A stretch of 64,000 nucleotides of DNA from Rosa chinensis (GCF_002994745.2 NC_037094.1:42607139-42671138), one strand, 5' to 3'. Counted from the stretch's first letter, positions 1-11,538 are shown. The notes: generated by a model from the sequence alone, not told the origin. Translations and numbers: made by a program.

Positions 1-319
1 TTTTGTACGTTTTCGTTGTATCATCGGAGATGCAGAGGCTCCGCCGCTTCCCGGTGGAAGGGCGGAGAAGATGAAGGCCGGCGTCGCCACCAATGCTACG
101 AAAATATCAGAGCAGATGCCGGGGCCTGGCAGATCAGTGGGCCAGTCGGTGTAGCAGTTGGGTAACGGCGAGGGGAATTTGGGGAAGGCGCGTGAGGCGC
201 GTTCCAAAGGGCGCAGTATGGTAAGGTTCAATTCTGTTTTTTTTCACTCTTTTTCGTTTTCTTTTGCAAATCAAATCTAGTGGCATGCATGCCAAAAAAA
301 AAATATTTCTTTTTTTTTT
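1..319. other. Unassigned GC-rich segment at window edge
   Basis: The first 230 bases are much more GC-rich than the following sequence, and the minus strand is open for a proline-rich peptide. This could be the edge of a host gene or another captured fragment, but I recognise no family. From about 235 it turns into T-rich sequence with a 14-base T run just before the MULE-like element. Confidence 0.3.
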
Positions 320-593
320 TTTAGGATACGTGACTACTTATCCAATTTTAACCAAAAAATTGTCCACTTGCTCCACTAAGAGTTTTTTACTCCCATTTAC
401 CCAATTTAAATACAAGTGACATTTTTACCCCCAATCTAATTAATAAATTACAAACTTCTCTCTCTATCTCTCTCTCCCCCTCATCGATTTCTCTGTCCCT
501 GTCGACTTGGGTCTCTCCTCCATCCCTCAAATCTTTATCCAGCCACCTGAAACCTTACAGTAGTTGCAGCCCACGACCCGACCCGACGCCCAA

Positions 594-698
594 CCAATCC
601 CCACCATCGACCTCTCCGACCTCCACTCTGATCGCCGCTCTACTATCGTCGACCAAGTCAGCGGCGCGTGCCGCAACACCTTCTACAAACAGATGTAG
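594..698 (+). pseudogene. Captured fragment resembling the N-terminal domain of a 2-oxoglutarate/Fe(II) dioxygenase
   Basis: One frame reads PIPTIDLSDLHSDRRS, then a stretch with IVDQVSGACR, and ends TFYKQM before TAG. This matches the usual start of plant 2OG-Fe(II) dioxygenases (IPxIDLS, a spacer, then VxQIxxACxxxGFFQ), with the GFFQ region degraded to TFYKQ. Only about 35 codons are present, there is no ATG, and it lies inside a MULE-like element, so it is best read as a captured exon piece. The resemblance was judged by eye; the specific dioxygenase subfamily cannot be named. Confidence 0.45.
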
Positions 699-763
699 CT
701 GGCTTTCTGGACTGGGAGACTGTCCCTCGGTTTCGCAGAGCCAACCTCCTCTGACGTTTCCCG

Positions 764-985
764 ATGCTTGGTGCTTATGGCAATCGGCTCCTGGCGGTAA
801 GTGTATTCTACATTTCTCGTGTTCATTCAATCGACTCTACATACCTCTATCATGAATTAATTAAACTCTCTCTCTCTCCCTCTCTCTCACATCATCTGCA
901 GCGTTTATTGAGCTACTCTCCAGTAGAAAGGTTGTCCGCTACTGCCGCGATTGGGCATGATATTTTCCAGGAATTGCGCCCTTAA
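764..985 (+). pseudogene. Captured spliced fragment resembling the end of a protein kinase domain
   Basis: A likely GTAAGT donor at about 797 and a CTGCAG acceptor at 901 bracket a CT-rich intron-like stretch. The downstream exon reads RLLSYSPVERLSATAAI, then a short tail ending QELRP and a stop. The pattern LLxYxPxxRxSAxxAxxHxxF is that of kinase subdomain XI (conserved arginine) and the C-terminal helix of CMGC-type kinases. The upstream exon is not recognisable. I infer a kinase-derived exon captured with its intron; the family is uncertain. Confidence 0.35.
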
Positions 986-1399
986 TCATATGCAGAATAA
1001 TACCCGAGTCTTTTAGTTATTTTTTTGTTCTTCGGTCTCTTAGTTTTTCTGAGTCGGTTGCTTTTTTATTGTTTTTCAATCACATCATATCCCAAAACTC
1101 ACAACAATTAACTTTGCATATATACATGCTATGTTTTTGACCCAATCTCTATGGAGAAGCAATCAATTAATTACATGGCTGATTTCGATCTTGTGAACCA
1201 ATATGCTGAAGCATTAGGCCTCAAATTTCACTGGAATCATGCATTAGATTTCTGCGGTTGATTTCAAATACTAGACGTCGAGATCTTGACTAGCTATCAC
1301 ATAGTACGTACGTACTGGTGAAAATGAGTTCAAGCATAATGGTTTTGAATGGTTTTGGTCGTGAGTGACACGGTATCTATTAGGTAATCTCAACCCACA

Positions 1400-1660
1400 T
1401 TATTGGAGGGTAATAATATGATTATTGGGGGCAATAATATGATTATTAGGAGACAATAATATGATTATTGAGGGGCAATAATATGTTTATTTGGGGGTAA
1501 TAATATGATTACTGGCCATTATTACTTATTAGGGGGCAATAAAATCAGACACCGGAATCCGGTCACCATTCCGGTACAATAATATGATTATTAGGGGGCA
1601 ATAATATGTTTATTGGGGGGCAATAATATGATTACTGAGCATTGTTAGGGGGCAATAAAA
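1400..1660. repeat. GGGGGCAATAATATGATTATT direct repeats near the MULE right end
   Basis: About ten imperfect copies of a roughly 21-bp unit (gggggcaataatatgattat and variants) are spaced through this stretch. They are mixed with a duplicated block containing aaaatcagac and ggaatccggtcacc. The same G5CA(A/G)TA core appears many times in the MULE at 48815-53425, which ties the motif to this element family. Their position beside the inverted end suggests subterminal protein-binding repeats, which is inference. Confidence 0.75.
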
Positions 1661-2277
1661 TCAGACGTCGGAATCCGGTCACCAGTCCGGTAGCCGGATT
1701 CGGGATTCCGGCGATCGGTTGCCAGATTCCAATGATCGGTTGCCGGAATCCGGTCATCGGTCGCCAGAGTCCAGTCACCGGAGTCCACGGCCGGCCACTG
1801 GTCACCGGAGCATAGCAAGGTGGAGGATGACTTCTCTCTCTAAGTGAGAAAGAAGGAGAGGGTAAAAACCCAAAAATAAATAAAAAGAATAAAAAAAGAA
1901 TTAATTGGGTATTAGGGAAATAATCTCTTAGAGTGTTTTGGGTAAATGGGGTTAAAAAACTGTTAGTGGAGCAAGTGGGCAATTTTTAAGCTGAAATTGG
2001 GTAAATGATCATTTCCTCTTTTTTTAACCGTGATTGTCATTCGTTTTACGGTACATATGCTAGAATTTGGTTTATGATGAACCAAAATTGCTCAACAAAA
2101 ACACGTGTACACCACGCGCCAACCATTACAGGGTTGAGAGTTGAGACTAAGTCAACAGCAAGCAACAAAAAAAATCCGTTACAGGGAAACATCAACAGCA
2201 AGCAAAAAAAATAAATAAAATCCAAACGACAAAATAATGGGTGGGTCTATTCAGACCTCCTAATTTACTATTTAGAC

Positions 2278-2825
2278 TAGGGATGGCAAAAATCCCCAAC
2301 GGGGCGGAGCTCCATTGAATACCCGCCCCTAATGGGGGGAGAATTCGGAGACAAATGGGGATGGGGATCCCCAATCTCCGCTATCTAAGATTGGGGATGG
2401 GGCGGGGATGGTATTGTGATCCTCATCCCCAAACTCGCCCCAATAATATATACATATATTTAACTTATATATATATATATATATATATACACTACTTTAC
2501 TTTAATAGCTACAGTTTTACTTTATTGGTGTTTTGACTTTTGCACTTACTGAATTATGATTTATGAATTTAATCATATTTTAAATTTATTTGTTGTAGAT
2601 TTTGATTTTTAAAAAGGCAATATGAGAAAAAATTATTTTATTTATTAAATTCTTATTGGGGATTTGGGACGGGTTTGGAGGCTTAGTCCCCAATGGGGAT
2701 GGGGACGGGGAATCCCCAATATAAATATTATTGGGGATTGGAGCGGGGATGGGGGTAGAAAATGACCCCGGGGAAAGGGATGGTATTGTGATCCTCATCC
2801 CCAACCCGCCCCATTGCCATCCCTA
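2278..2825. mobile_element. hAT-type MITE with 8-bp target duplication
   Basis: It starts TAGGGATGGCAA and ends TTGCCATCCCTA, a perfect 12-bp terminal inverted repeat. It is flanked by ATTTAGAC (2270-2277) and ATTTGGAC (2826-2833), an 8-bp target duplication with one mismatch, as expected for hAT elements. The arms are rich in GGGGATGGGGA/TCCCCATCCCC motifs and the centre holds an AT microsatellite (about 2466-2489). It has no coding capacity. Confidence 0.9.
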
Positions 2826-2833
2826 ATTTGGAC

Positions 2834-3318
2834 ATCTCTTCATTTTTTTGGCACTGAACTTCCTGATTTACCCCTATTTTTATCTATTTACACCTCTATT
2901 ATATATGCGATGTTCCAATAATAAAAGGAAAAGAAAAATTTGCACCTCCAAACTCCAATTAGCTTTCATGATCAACTAGGAGCACACCCAAAAAAAAAAA
3001 AAAAATCTTTTAAGATTAACAATTTCTCTGTTTTTGGTAATTACGATCAACTAATTTGAACTCTCAATTTCAAACCCCATTTTGTGTTCTTCTTCAAACA
3101 ATTTGGCATTACTTGATGCAGTTGAAGTTAGATTTCCATTGGAGCAATTTAAAGAACCTTATAATTCTTGATTGCCCAGCTAGGTTTGATGAATCTTGGT
3201 CAATCCTTTTTGGGTTGAGAGAAAAGTCAGTAAAAGTAAGTCTTGACCCTGTTTTTGTTTTCTGATTTCAAATCTATATTGACATTGAAATTTTTGTTTT
3301 CTGATTTCAAAGTATTAA
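2834..3318. other. AT-rich spacer, nothing recognised
   Basis: The stretch is AT-rich with an A15-type run near 2990. A short plus-strand open frame (3056-3265) shows no recognisable motif and is not supported as a gene. Confidence 0.5.
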
Positions 3319-4290
3319 TGTCTAAAGTTCAGCGGTAGCTAAACCTTGGTTAACGCTGGTCCGATGGGCGGACCGCTACTTGCGATATGATCGATACTCC
3401 CTCTACCTGTCAAGTAAAATACAAAGAGGCGTCAAAGGGAGACCGCACTGGGCGGTCTTCTCTTCTCCGATGTCTAAGTTAGTCAATGTATTTATGTTGA
3501 CAACGTAACAGTAGGTAAGTAGTAAATACGTAATTAATGAGAAGAGAGGAGAGAACCTTTTATAGGTTGGGAAGAAGCCGACCTCTTCCTTGTTTTGGAT
3601 GTGGGACTGACATGCTTCAGTTCTCAACTTCTGGAGCTTCTGATGCTATCTTGGTGCTGTGCATGGCGGCGCGTCAGCGGTGATCTGGGGGTGAGCCGGG
3701 GCTCAAGCGGTAGCCTGCTTGGCTGCGTTTCCGTAGGTCACACCGTTGGTGGTAGTTGGTACCGCTAGCGGTAGCATGAGCGTGGCTCATTCTAGCTAAT
3801 AATGCTTGGCAAATGCTCTTGTAAGTACAAGTCCCCCAAGTCCCCAGTCAAGGAGGGCAATCTTGGTTGGGGAGTTGCCTAGCGGTTTGAAGCGTTACTT
3901 CTGCTAGACTTGCAAGAGCATAATTAGCGTCAGTGCATTGTCAACCATGGACTTACTGAGCAAACGCTTTATACCCTTTCGGGTGGACCCCTGCTAGGCC
4001 CCCAGGGAGTCCCCACTCCCCGGCTAGGATAGACCTCCGTTTGGTCAGTGTATTGTTTGTTGAGGGGAGCTGCGCGGAGCATAGGGTGTTAGGTAGCGAG
4101 CCCAATCTTTGATACCCGAGTGGAGGGGTCAACATGCTTGATCAGGGCCATCGTAGACTGTTGACAAGTCCCCCTGTCCCGTATGGACGTAGCTTTTGTA
4201 AAGCCGCGTGGCGGTTGTCGTAGAATGAGGCGTTACCTCGGGAATCGCCTTTGGCAGAAGTCTCTCCGCTGATAGTAACCGTTGAGTCGT

Positions 4291-6094
4291 TGTTTTGTTT
4301 TGTATTTTTGTTTTGCTAAGGGACTAGCAAAAGCTAAGTGTGGGGTAGTTGATAGGAGCAAAAAAGTGTGACAATATTATTAATTATGTGCCTCATTTTA
4401 GCCTTATTTCTCCCTTAGTTTAGTGTTTTGAGTCATTTAGTCATTTTGAAAGTCTTGTTGAGTGTTTGGAGTGAAATAGGCGGAAAAAGTAAAATTCATG
4501 AAAAATCCTAGCTGGATCAGGATTCCTAACTGTCAACTATTTTTGCGGTCTTTACATTTTAATTTCCCTTTATTTTCTTTAGAAAATTCTGATATTCTCT
4601 TGCTTGTTGTAGGAAACGTTGCCTGGTTGAACTCTTGGAAACAGCAATGATGGAGTCATAAAATAAAGCATTAAGATATTTGACCAAGCAATGAAGAAGG
4701 GAAATAAAGGAGAAAAGATGTTTTCAGTTGAGGAATAAAAGAGAAAGACGTTTCAGCTGGAAAATAAATAAGAGAAAGACGTTTTCAGTTGAGGAATAAA
4801 AGAAAAAGATGTTTCAGCTGGAAAAATAAATAAGAGAAAGACGTTTCAGCTTGGAAATTAAAGGAATTGCCCCATTATGAGAGGAGTTAAGGCCATAAAG
4901 AAGACGTTTCAGTTGGGAAAGCCAACCAATGCTCCCCTATAAATAGGCAACGTCCAGAACTGAATTTGCATCACTTCCCAGCCAAGATCACTTCCCAGCC
5001 AAGATAATTCATTGCCTATCCCTTCCTGGCCAAAAACTTTTTCGAGACTCTGCCCAATTCACTCCTTAAATCTCCATCTCCTACAAGACCGTGACACCAT
5101 CCATCCATCAATCTACAAAGCTCTTAGGCGCTGAGTCAAGGACGCTCCACCACCAAAGCAGAGACGAGTTCATCACCTTGTTGCTAAGCCGCTGAGGAAA
5201 GCTTCAAAGTGTAACTATGACTCTACTTATAATTTTTGTTTCGGTTTTGTTTGTTTCAATTTGCGAGTTGTGTAATTGGAGATATGAAATTTTCAGAATA
5301 TTTTTATTAATATTTTTGAGATTTTCTATTTATTATTGAGTTAATTTCGAGAATTCTTTTATGATGCATGTTACAATCTTGTGCCCTTTTACGTGTTTAG
5401 GTAATTTTCAGAGTTAGGTTAATAAGTTTGCATACTAGAATAACGGTGAGAGTTCTTGTGTGTTTGCTTAATTTGCCAAGAGTAATTGTTATTTGTTAAG
5501 ACGCTGAGTTAAACAAGTAGTAATTAGTTCTAACGGGTGGTAAAAATCATGCTTTAATGATTAAATGATTCTGGAAATTACGTGTTAAATTCTATGTGTA
5601 ATGGTTAATTTGCACGTGTGAGTTGATTCGAGGGTTAGATAATACTACTAGTTAAGAGAATTACGCTGAGTGTTTTCGAAATTTGTAGTATTAGGCTTGG
5701 TAAGGACTTTTCCGATCCAAGCCTACATTATAACGAATCAGATAAATGGATTGATCTGCTGAGGCTTTTCATTTGAGCTCTTATCCAGCATTTAAGATGG
5801 GCACGTTTTTGTAGCATGTTGAAATGGATTTTCTGTTTTTACACTTAGTAATTTCCGAGTGGTATTGGTCTAGGTTAGGGAAGTCGATCATTGTATATAG
5901 GTTTATTTGTTTTGTTTTTAATTTAAGTAGATTAGGAACCAAATTTCAAAACCCCCCATTTTATTCTTTTATTTGTTAATTGACCTTTTTGTGTAGGTGT
6001 ACCCTACAATCCCCGGACTGAACGATCCCTGCTTATCCTATACTGACAACTACATTTTGCAGGGTTAAATTGTGAGGCTATTTTAGCCGCATCA
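4291..6094 (+). mobile_element. Athila-type gypsy LTR with a short piece of 3' internal sequence
   Basis: TGATAGGAGC at 4350 opens an LTR of about 1745 bp that ends AGCCGCATCA at 6094 (TG...CA). Just before it (4291-4349) is a T-rich stretch, then GACTAGCAAAAGCTAAGTG and TGGGG, which looks like a polypurine tract and the last internal bases. The start matches that of the LTR at 26421-28215 (minus strand, TGATAGGAGC). The orientation is therefore plus, opposite to the Tat remnant around it. I find no clear 5-bp target duplication, so the copy is probably 5'-truncated. No genes are present. Confidence 0.65.
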
Positions 6095-6146
6095 GCGGCA
6101 AGACGTGTCGCGGGGACCTGGCTGGTTGCCGTTCAACGGACTGTCG

Positions 6147-6262
6147 CTTGCAAGATGGAGGGAGAAGTTCCACTAGCGGTGTTACGCTTAGAGGAGACTC
6201 TTGTTTGCAAGATGAGGGAGAAGTTCCGCTAGCAGTGTTGCGCTTAGCGAAGACTCTCGCTT
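6147..6262. repeat. 58-bp tandem duplication
   Basis: Two copies of a block running TTGCAAGATG(G)AGGGAGAAG to GAGACTCT(T/C)G follow one another directly, with about six substitutions between them. It sits in the putative Tat LTR. Confidence 0.8.
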
Positions 6263-6522
6263 GACGGTTGGTATACCTACTTTGTGGACAGTTACTTCGG
6301 ATAGATGCTTCATCTGACGGCGCCCGACACGTGGCCATCCTGTATTGGGTTAGCGTGTGGGATAACGTCTCCTCAGCACGCCAGCATCCTCGCCATTAAT
6401 GCGAGTAATTATGGATTTTGTAACCGAGGCGAATCCGGAGAGTAAGTGTGATCGTCGGGCACTTGTACGGCTGTCGTGCGATGTCGTTTTGCAGCGGACG
6501 GCCTAGATTGGTTTGATGTTGA

Positions 6523-6530
6523 CATAAAAG
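6523..6530 (+). promoter_or_regulatory. TATA-like box for the Tat antisense gene
   Basis: CATAAAAG lies in a GC-balanced stretch followed by an untranslated leader and a probable donor (CAG/GTTTGTGA) at about 6713. The downstream ATG at 7038 opens the antisense coding region. A private promoter and a leader intron would let this gene be transcribed against the retroelement's own pol. Inference from position only. Confidence 0.4.
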
Positions 6531-7037
6531 AGAGGGAAACTAAGTGGTTCAACACTTTGCACCTTGAACCAGTATCGTCGTCTTCAAGCTTCGCTCTGAG
6601 ATCCGAGAAGAAAGTTCTGCAATTTGCGTGAAGTTGCCGATCTTTGGAGGACAGAGACCTTCTGAAGCGAAGACGAGCATTATCAAGCGCACCAGATTTC
6701 TCATCTTTACAGGTTTGTGATCTGAACCTTGTTCTTGTTTCATTGTTTCTGTCAGTTTCTGCCTTTGCGATTTGAAGTGATCTCTATCATTCCCCGGTCT
6801 GTTTTGAGGGTCTAGGATGACTTTTGGGGATGGGTTTAGGTGTTTGATAGAGAGTTGAGGTTTATGGAGTTTCTAGATGGTTGAATCTGGGTTTTTGGAT
6901 GTATATGCGCTGTGTTCTTGTTTTGGCACTTTCTGGGTTTTCTGGGTATGGTTGTTCTTGATGTTCTTGGCTAGAATCTGACATAGGGATGGTTTAGATC
7001 TTGTTGGAACTGACTGGTTTGGGTTTTAGGGTTTGTG

Positions 7038-9716
7038 ATGGCTAGCGTCATAAAGATCTCAAGCAGTGAGGATTCCAGGTCTGACGCTTCGTTCAGTGTG
7101 GCGGATAGGATATTTATTGAATCGTTGTGTCCATCTGCCCATGCAGGAACCTCACTGTCTGATCCGCTAGATATCGAGCCACTATAGACCATACCCTGGG
7201 AAGTGGCAATGGGTCGTACCGAGCGTCCAGAGAGTTCTAGGGTAGGGGAGGAAGTTGTCGTCCGCAATAGGCGTGAGGAGCGGTTAGTGAGCAATAGCGC
7301 TGCTAGTGGTTTTGTTGATGGGGGAGAGACTGGCGGGGAGGAAATTGAGTCAGCCTGGGTCCTCCGCAACCGTACTCCTATTGATTAGAGGAGGGAGGAG
7401 CGATGACTGTTGCCGCCGTGAACCGGTTAAAGCGGGTGTTTCGGCTACCTGGGGTTGTGAAGCTGTGACTGCCGATGAAGGATGAGAGGGCATCGATTTT
7501 GCCAGCGGGGCATGCTGCCATGCATGAGGCGATCTTCCTCCTGGGAGTGACGTTTCCCCTTCTGCCAAATCTCCAAATTTTGGTTTGCTAGTTCAACCTC
7601 GTGTTTGGGCAGATTTGTCCCAACATGTGGCGGTTGTTGATGGCGATGAACTCGCTCTGGCGTTTGTCGGGATGTGAAGGGCCGACCGTGGCGGAAGTAC
7701 TTCACTTCTACGAGCTTGTGTACGTGAAGCGCCAAGGTTGCAGCAAGCAAGTGAACTTGAGGGGGCGCCCAAGCTAGTCGAGAATCTGAAGGATTCCATG
7801 TCTCCTTGGTGGGGGACCTTCTGTATTGCGACCGTGGGATGAGAATATCAAGCGGGGTCGAATGATGGGGCACCGACATTCAAGATGAAGTCAGAGTTCC
7901 AACCTATCTGAGGTTGTGGCTAGCTTCCGCTGATCGGAGTTGCTAGTTTTGCTTATGATAATTCTTCTATTTTGTTCTAACCATTACCTCGTTTTTTTTC
8001 TGTGTAGCGGGCTTGCGTTTTAACCTGACGCACGAGGAAGAGTGCCGCGTGGCAAGGATTAAAGGCTGTTGGCGAAATCGCAACCTGCTTGACCTTCGTT
8101 TGCTCACCGGTTGGGAGTTGCTGGTTGATCAACAGTTGATGCGCGCCCTTGGGAAGGAACTTCCGCTGGTCCGAACCCTAGCTAACTCGTTGTGTTTGTT
8201 GTAGATTCTCCGCCTGGTAACAAAGCTAGCCGCGACGCCTTTGCCAAATCCATGAATCGCACAGAGATTAACAATTATTTGGAGAGTATGTATGTCGCTG
8301 GGCAGGCGGCGCAACAGACTGTCGTTGATCCACAAACACTGGCGGTGAGCCAGTCTGAAACTCCTGTGGTGATGTCAATGCCTCACCACTCACATCTTCC
8401 TCTCGCTGACCAGACTGTGGCGTCAGTCGAGGGTGGTGACAAGCAAAGGGCTACTGAAGGGAGCAAGGCCCCTGCTGCACTTGTGCAACCGACATAGAGA
8501 GCGCCCGCCAATCAGCATGGGCCCCAAAGGGAGAGGGAGGTGCCCTCGAAGGAACCAAGTTCCATTGCGGGGTTGGAGCCGCAGATGACATCAAGGCCTA
8601 TTGCCGTTGGTGCGACACGAGCAATTCTGCAGAGGAAGTGGCGACAAAATGACGCCGATGAAAAGGCAGAGGCCGCTAATGAGACCATTGGGGCCCGCCA
8701 GTAGAAGAAGGCAAGACAGGCTTTGCCAAAGGCGACCGTGGTCGTTGGTGGGGAAGTGAATGCAAGAGGTCTGGATTCTTTCACCGCATACGCAGAATTT
8801 CTGACCTTTGTGAGCGGCTGGGGTTCGGCGGACTAGAAGGGATTGTGCGCTCGACCGTTGTTGACCAATCGCCATTCAGTTCGGCCTTTAGGCATCTGTC
8901 GGTAGGGTTACATGAGATGTTCCTGGCGGCATCGAGCCAACCTCAGATGGAGCGGCAGCTAAGGGAGGAGGTCAAGGGTCTCCAGAGGGAATTAGAGGAG
9001 GCCAAGGATAAGCTGGCGGATGTTGAGCGGCGCTGACCGCGGCAGAATGCTACTCTCTGGATTCTCGCGGCAAGCTGAATGTCGCCATTAAGCGGGTCCT
9101 TGAGCGGAACGACCACGTATCCCAGCTGGATCAAGACATAGGCCTGCTGAAGGACCAACTAGTGGTGAAGGCTAAGAAAGTTGAGATCCTTCAGTGGGAC
9201 TCTGCCCCCAAGGCCGCGAAGGTGAAACAGTTGGGGGACGAGGTTGCTCGGCTGGAAGCTGAGAAGAGTCGCACGGAGGCCGCCGCCGTAGAGTCGCTCA
9301 AGTAGTCTGCAGTGTACAAGCAGACAATGATGGAGGCGGCAAAGGCGGGTGCCGCTGCCAACCTGGACCTGCTGAACCAAAAGGGCGCCATTGACTGGGT
9401 AAAAGCATCTCAGTCTCCCAGCACATCAAGCCAGCCGCCGGTGCCAGTGAGTGGGTCTGCTGCTGGCCATACTGGGGGTGTGCGCTCTGGCAGTGGTGAG
9501 AGTGACCACGATCTCGAGGATGATAGTCAGCGGACTCCCATGTCAACCCAGTCTGAAGTGTCCCGTGCCGAGTTTATGGCAGCCAACACTAGGGAAGATG
9601 GCACTATGGTGACGCCGAGCCCCACCACTAGTGGCTCGGACCAGACGAGTCGCCTGGTCAACCCACAACCGCCGGTGGTCGAAGAGAATGCCGCTGCTAC
9701 GCCCAGCAATCCGTGA
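7038..9716 (+). pseudogene. Tat/Grande-type antisense ORF (Transposase_28-like protein), degenerate
   Basis: The gene runs opposite to pol in the 3' region of a Tat-lineage gypsy element, the place where Tat/Grande elements are known to carry antisense ORFs. From ATG 7038 it reads MASVIKISSSEDSRSDASFS; after a TAG (about 7183) it continues in frame through a charged segment to 7388. Around 7530-7740, in a shifted frame, comes a stretch with FPLLPNLQ, QICPNMWRLLMA and PTVAEVLHFYELVYVK, which matches the Transposase_28 pattern (FPLxPFF...QLxPNxWRxL...PTxxEF). After an intron-like gap, 8013-8497 and 8512-8830 are low-complexity linker. 8845-9300 is a heptad-rich coiled coil (QMERQLREEVKGLQRELEE), and 9312-9716 a Ser/Thr/Pro-rich tail ending ATPSNP. 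Several stops and frame changes make it non-functional. Confidence 0.65.
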
Positions 9717-10279
9717 AGACTGCATCGTAGCTTTTTGTAATGCCGCTGAGGCCTCTTGTTTTTGTAATTTTGACAGTACCTTTTGGGCGGGTAGTCCCGA
9801 CCCTAGATATATGAAACGTTGTTTCTCTAAAATTTTCTAAGTGTGGGATTGTTTCTAATGATTGCGTTGTTTGCATGTTGACATACCGCTAGAGTTTTGA
9901 CTTAGGCTTTTGTCAATCAACGAAATATTAAAGGAATTAAAATTGTTCCAAGTGCACGATGTAGCAGACGTGGTCCGCCGAATATTGTTGGCGTTGCCAG
10001 TTAATTCTTATGCTTGGACTTGGTGACAATGGTTTGAATAATTCCTCGTTTCATTGATAGCTGACAGGTCAGCGTTTACAAAAGCAGGCTTGTACCTGTT
10101 GGGTAGCTTCCCTTAGCTAAATATAGAACAAAAATTTAGCTAAGTCAAGATGCTCTTGGATAGCGGTACGACTATTTGTAATAATACCGAAGGTGTTTGG
10201 TATTCCAAGGGTGGGTCATTGTGACGCCATCCTTGTCCATTAAGTAGAAGGTGTCGGGGCTAACGACTTCCACAATTTT
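9717..10279. other. Intergenic part of the Tat 3' region between convergent genes
   Basis: It separates the end of the antisense gene from the end of pol, which point at each other. The minus strand near 10190-10279 still encodes the tail of the integrase C-terminal region (a stretch with SPDTFYLMDKDG and THPWN). The rest is AT-rich, with no further gene seen. Confidence 0.5.
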
Positions 10280-11206
10280 TTATGGTCCTTCCCAGGTTGG
10301 TCGGAGTGCCGTTGGAGGTGGAATGACTTCCTTCATTACCCAGTCCCCCAGTTGGAGGTTCCGAGCTTTGACTTTGGCATTGTAGAAACGAGATATCTGC
10401 TGCTTGTTTTGCAAGTTGTGTAAATGGGCCTTGTGTCGTTTCTCCTCGAGGAGGTCCTTGTTAAGGCTAACGCCCTCCCCATTGGTCTCGGAGCAGTAGC
10501 CCTCGACCCTAGCGGTAGGTTGGGTGACCTCAATGGGTAGGACGGCCTCAGTACCGTACATCATACAAAATGGTGTTTCACTAGTGGTGGAAGTTGGGGT
10601 AGTTATGATGGCCCACAGAACTTCCGGGAGTTTCTCCGCCCATAAACCCTTGGCGTTGTCGAGTTTCTTTTAGCAGCTTCTTGATTATCTTGTTTGCTGC
10701 TTCGACCTGGCCGTTGGTTTAGGGGTGAGCGACAGATGCAAAGCTCATCTTGGTGCCCAGGTTAGCGGTGAAAGATATGAGTTCCTTGTTGTTGAACTGC
10801 GTGTCATTGTCTGCGATGATGGTATGGGGGACGCCATAGCGGCAGTAGATATTCTTCCAGAGGAAGTGAGTTACCTTGGCCGTAGTTATTGCTGTCAGCG
10901 ATTCTGCTTCGATCCACTTGCTGTTGTAGTCTATGGCGACAATGATGTACTTGAACTAACCGTTGGCGGTTGGAAATTTGCCGAGCAAGTCTAGGCTCCA
11001 CTTAGAGTGAATCCATGGACCAATGATGATTGACAAAGGTTCCGCCGATGCATGGGGGAGGTCAGCTTACTGTTGGCATTGTGGCAAGACCTGGAAACCT
11101 GCCTGGCTTCTTCGCTGAGCACGGGCCAGAAGTAGCCCTGTCGCATTGTGCGGTTGGCCAGAGATCTGGCGCCGGAGTGGTTTCCGCATTCTCCTGCGTG
11201 TATCAT
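10280..11206 (-). pseudogene. Tat-lineage gypsy integrase, frameshifted
   Basis: Order on the minus strand: a zinc-finger part at 11206-11050 (MIHAGECGNHSGARSLANR, then RQGYFWPV, like HEGxCGNHxGxRxLAxKxxRQGYFWP), the catalytic core at about 11000-10640 (VAIDYNSKWIEAES, then TIIADNDTQF and TNGQVEAANK, giving the D,D,E pattern), and a C-terminal part at 10564-10280 (MMYGTEAVLPIEV, then LQLGDWVMKEV). A TAG sits just before TNGQVEAAN. There are also frame changes, so no full-length enzyme is possible. It would insert the cDNA copy of the element into the genome. Confidence 0.85.
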
Positions 11207-11538
11207 TGCCAGAACAGCCCTTCCCTCCTCTGGGGTCAGACATCGGAGGTTAGGATGGGTGAGTCCCTGGCAGTACAGCTTGCCATTCTAGATGTTGTAG
11301 CGGGTTGCTCTCCGCTTAAGCTGCCTTGCTTCGACCTTGTCGATAGGCAGTGTTCCATTGCGCTTGTACTCGATGATTTCATCCATCTAGCTGGGATTGA
11401 CTTCAATGCTGAAAATTTCCGCCAGGGTTTTTGTGATACTTTGGCTTGTCAAGGCATTCCACCCTTGTGTCCGCTGGACTTTGGTGAGGTTGGGCGGTTG
11501 CTAGTCTTGCCAGTGAATCAGCCTTGACGTTCTTTTCC

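Larger units (their letters stand above)
320..2030. mobile_element. MULE-like non-autonomous element with long inverted ends (Pack-MULE candidate)
   Basis: The left end (about 322-412) and the reverse complement of the right end (about 1925-2020) align over some 85 bases. The shared core is a stretch reading CCACTTGCTCCACTAA followed by a T-run and CCCATTTACCCAA. The same TTTACCCAATTT terminal type recurs on the MULE at 48815-53425, so the two belong to one family. The interior has CT-rich sequence next to the left end, fragments that look like host exons, and a block of GGGGGCAATAATATG repeats near the right end. A target duplication cannot be fixed because both flanks are T-runs. No transposase is present, so it would have moved in trans. 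Confidence 0.7.
3319..6480 (-). mobile_element. Probable 3' LTR region of the Tat-lineage element, interrupted by another LTR
   Basis: This lies where the 3' LTR of the minus-strand Tat pol (10280-12981) should be, beyond its antisense gene. It has a distinctive GC-richer composition with recurring GCGGTAGC/CCGCTAGC motifs at both ends (3340-4290 and 6095-6480). TGTCTAAAG near 3319 is a possible LTR boundary on the plus strand. No second LTR copy is in the window, so the boundaries are an estimate from position and composition only. Confidence 0.4.

Noticed and set aside
555..830. 91-codon minus-strand open frame
   Set aside because: It is the antisense of the captured dioxygenase-like fragment; no motif of its own.
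11030..11527. 165-codon plus-strand frame
   Set aside because: It is the antisense of the Tat integrase/RNase H region.
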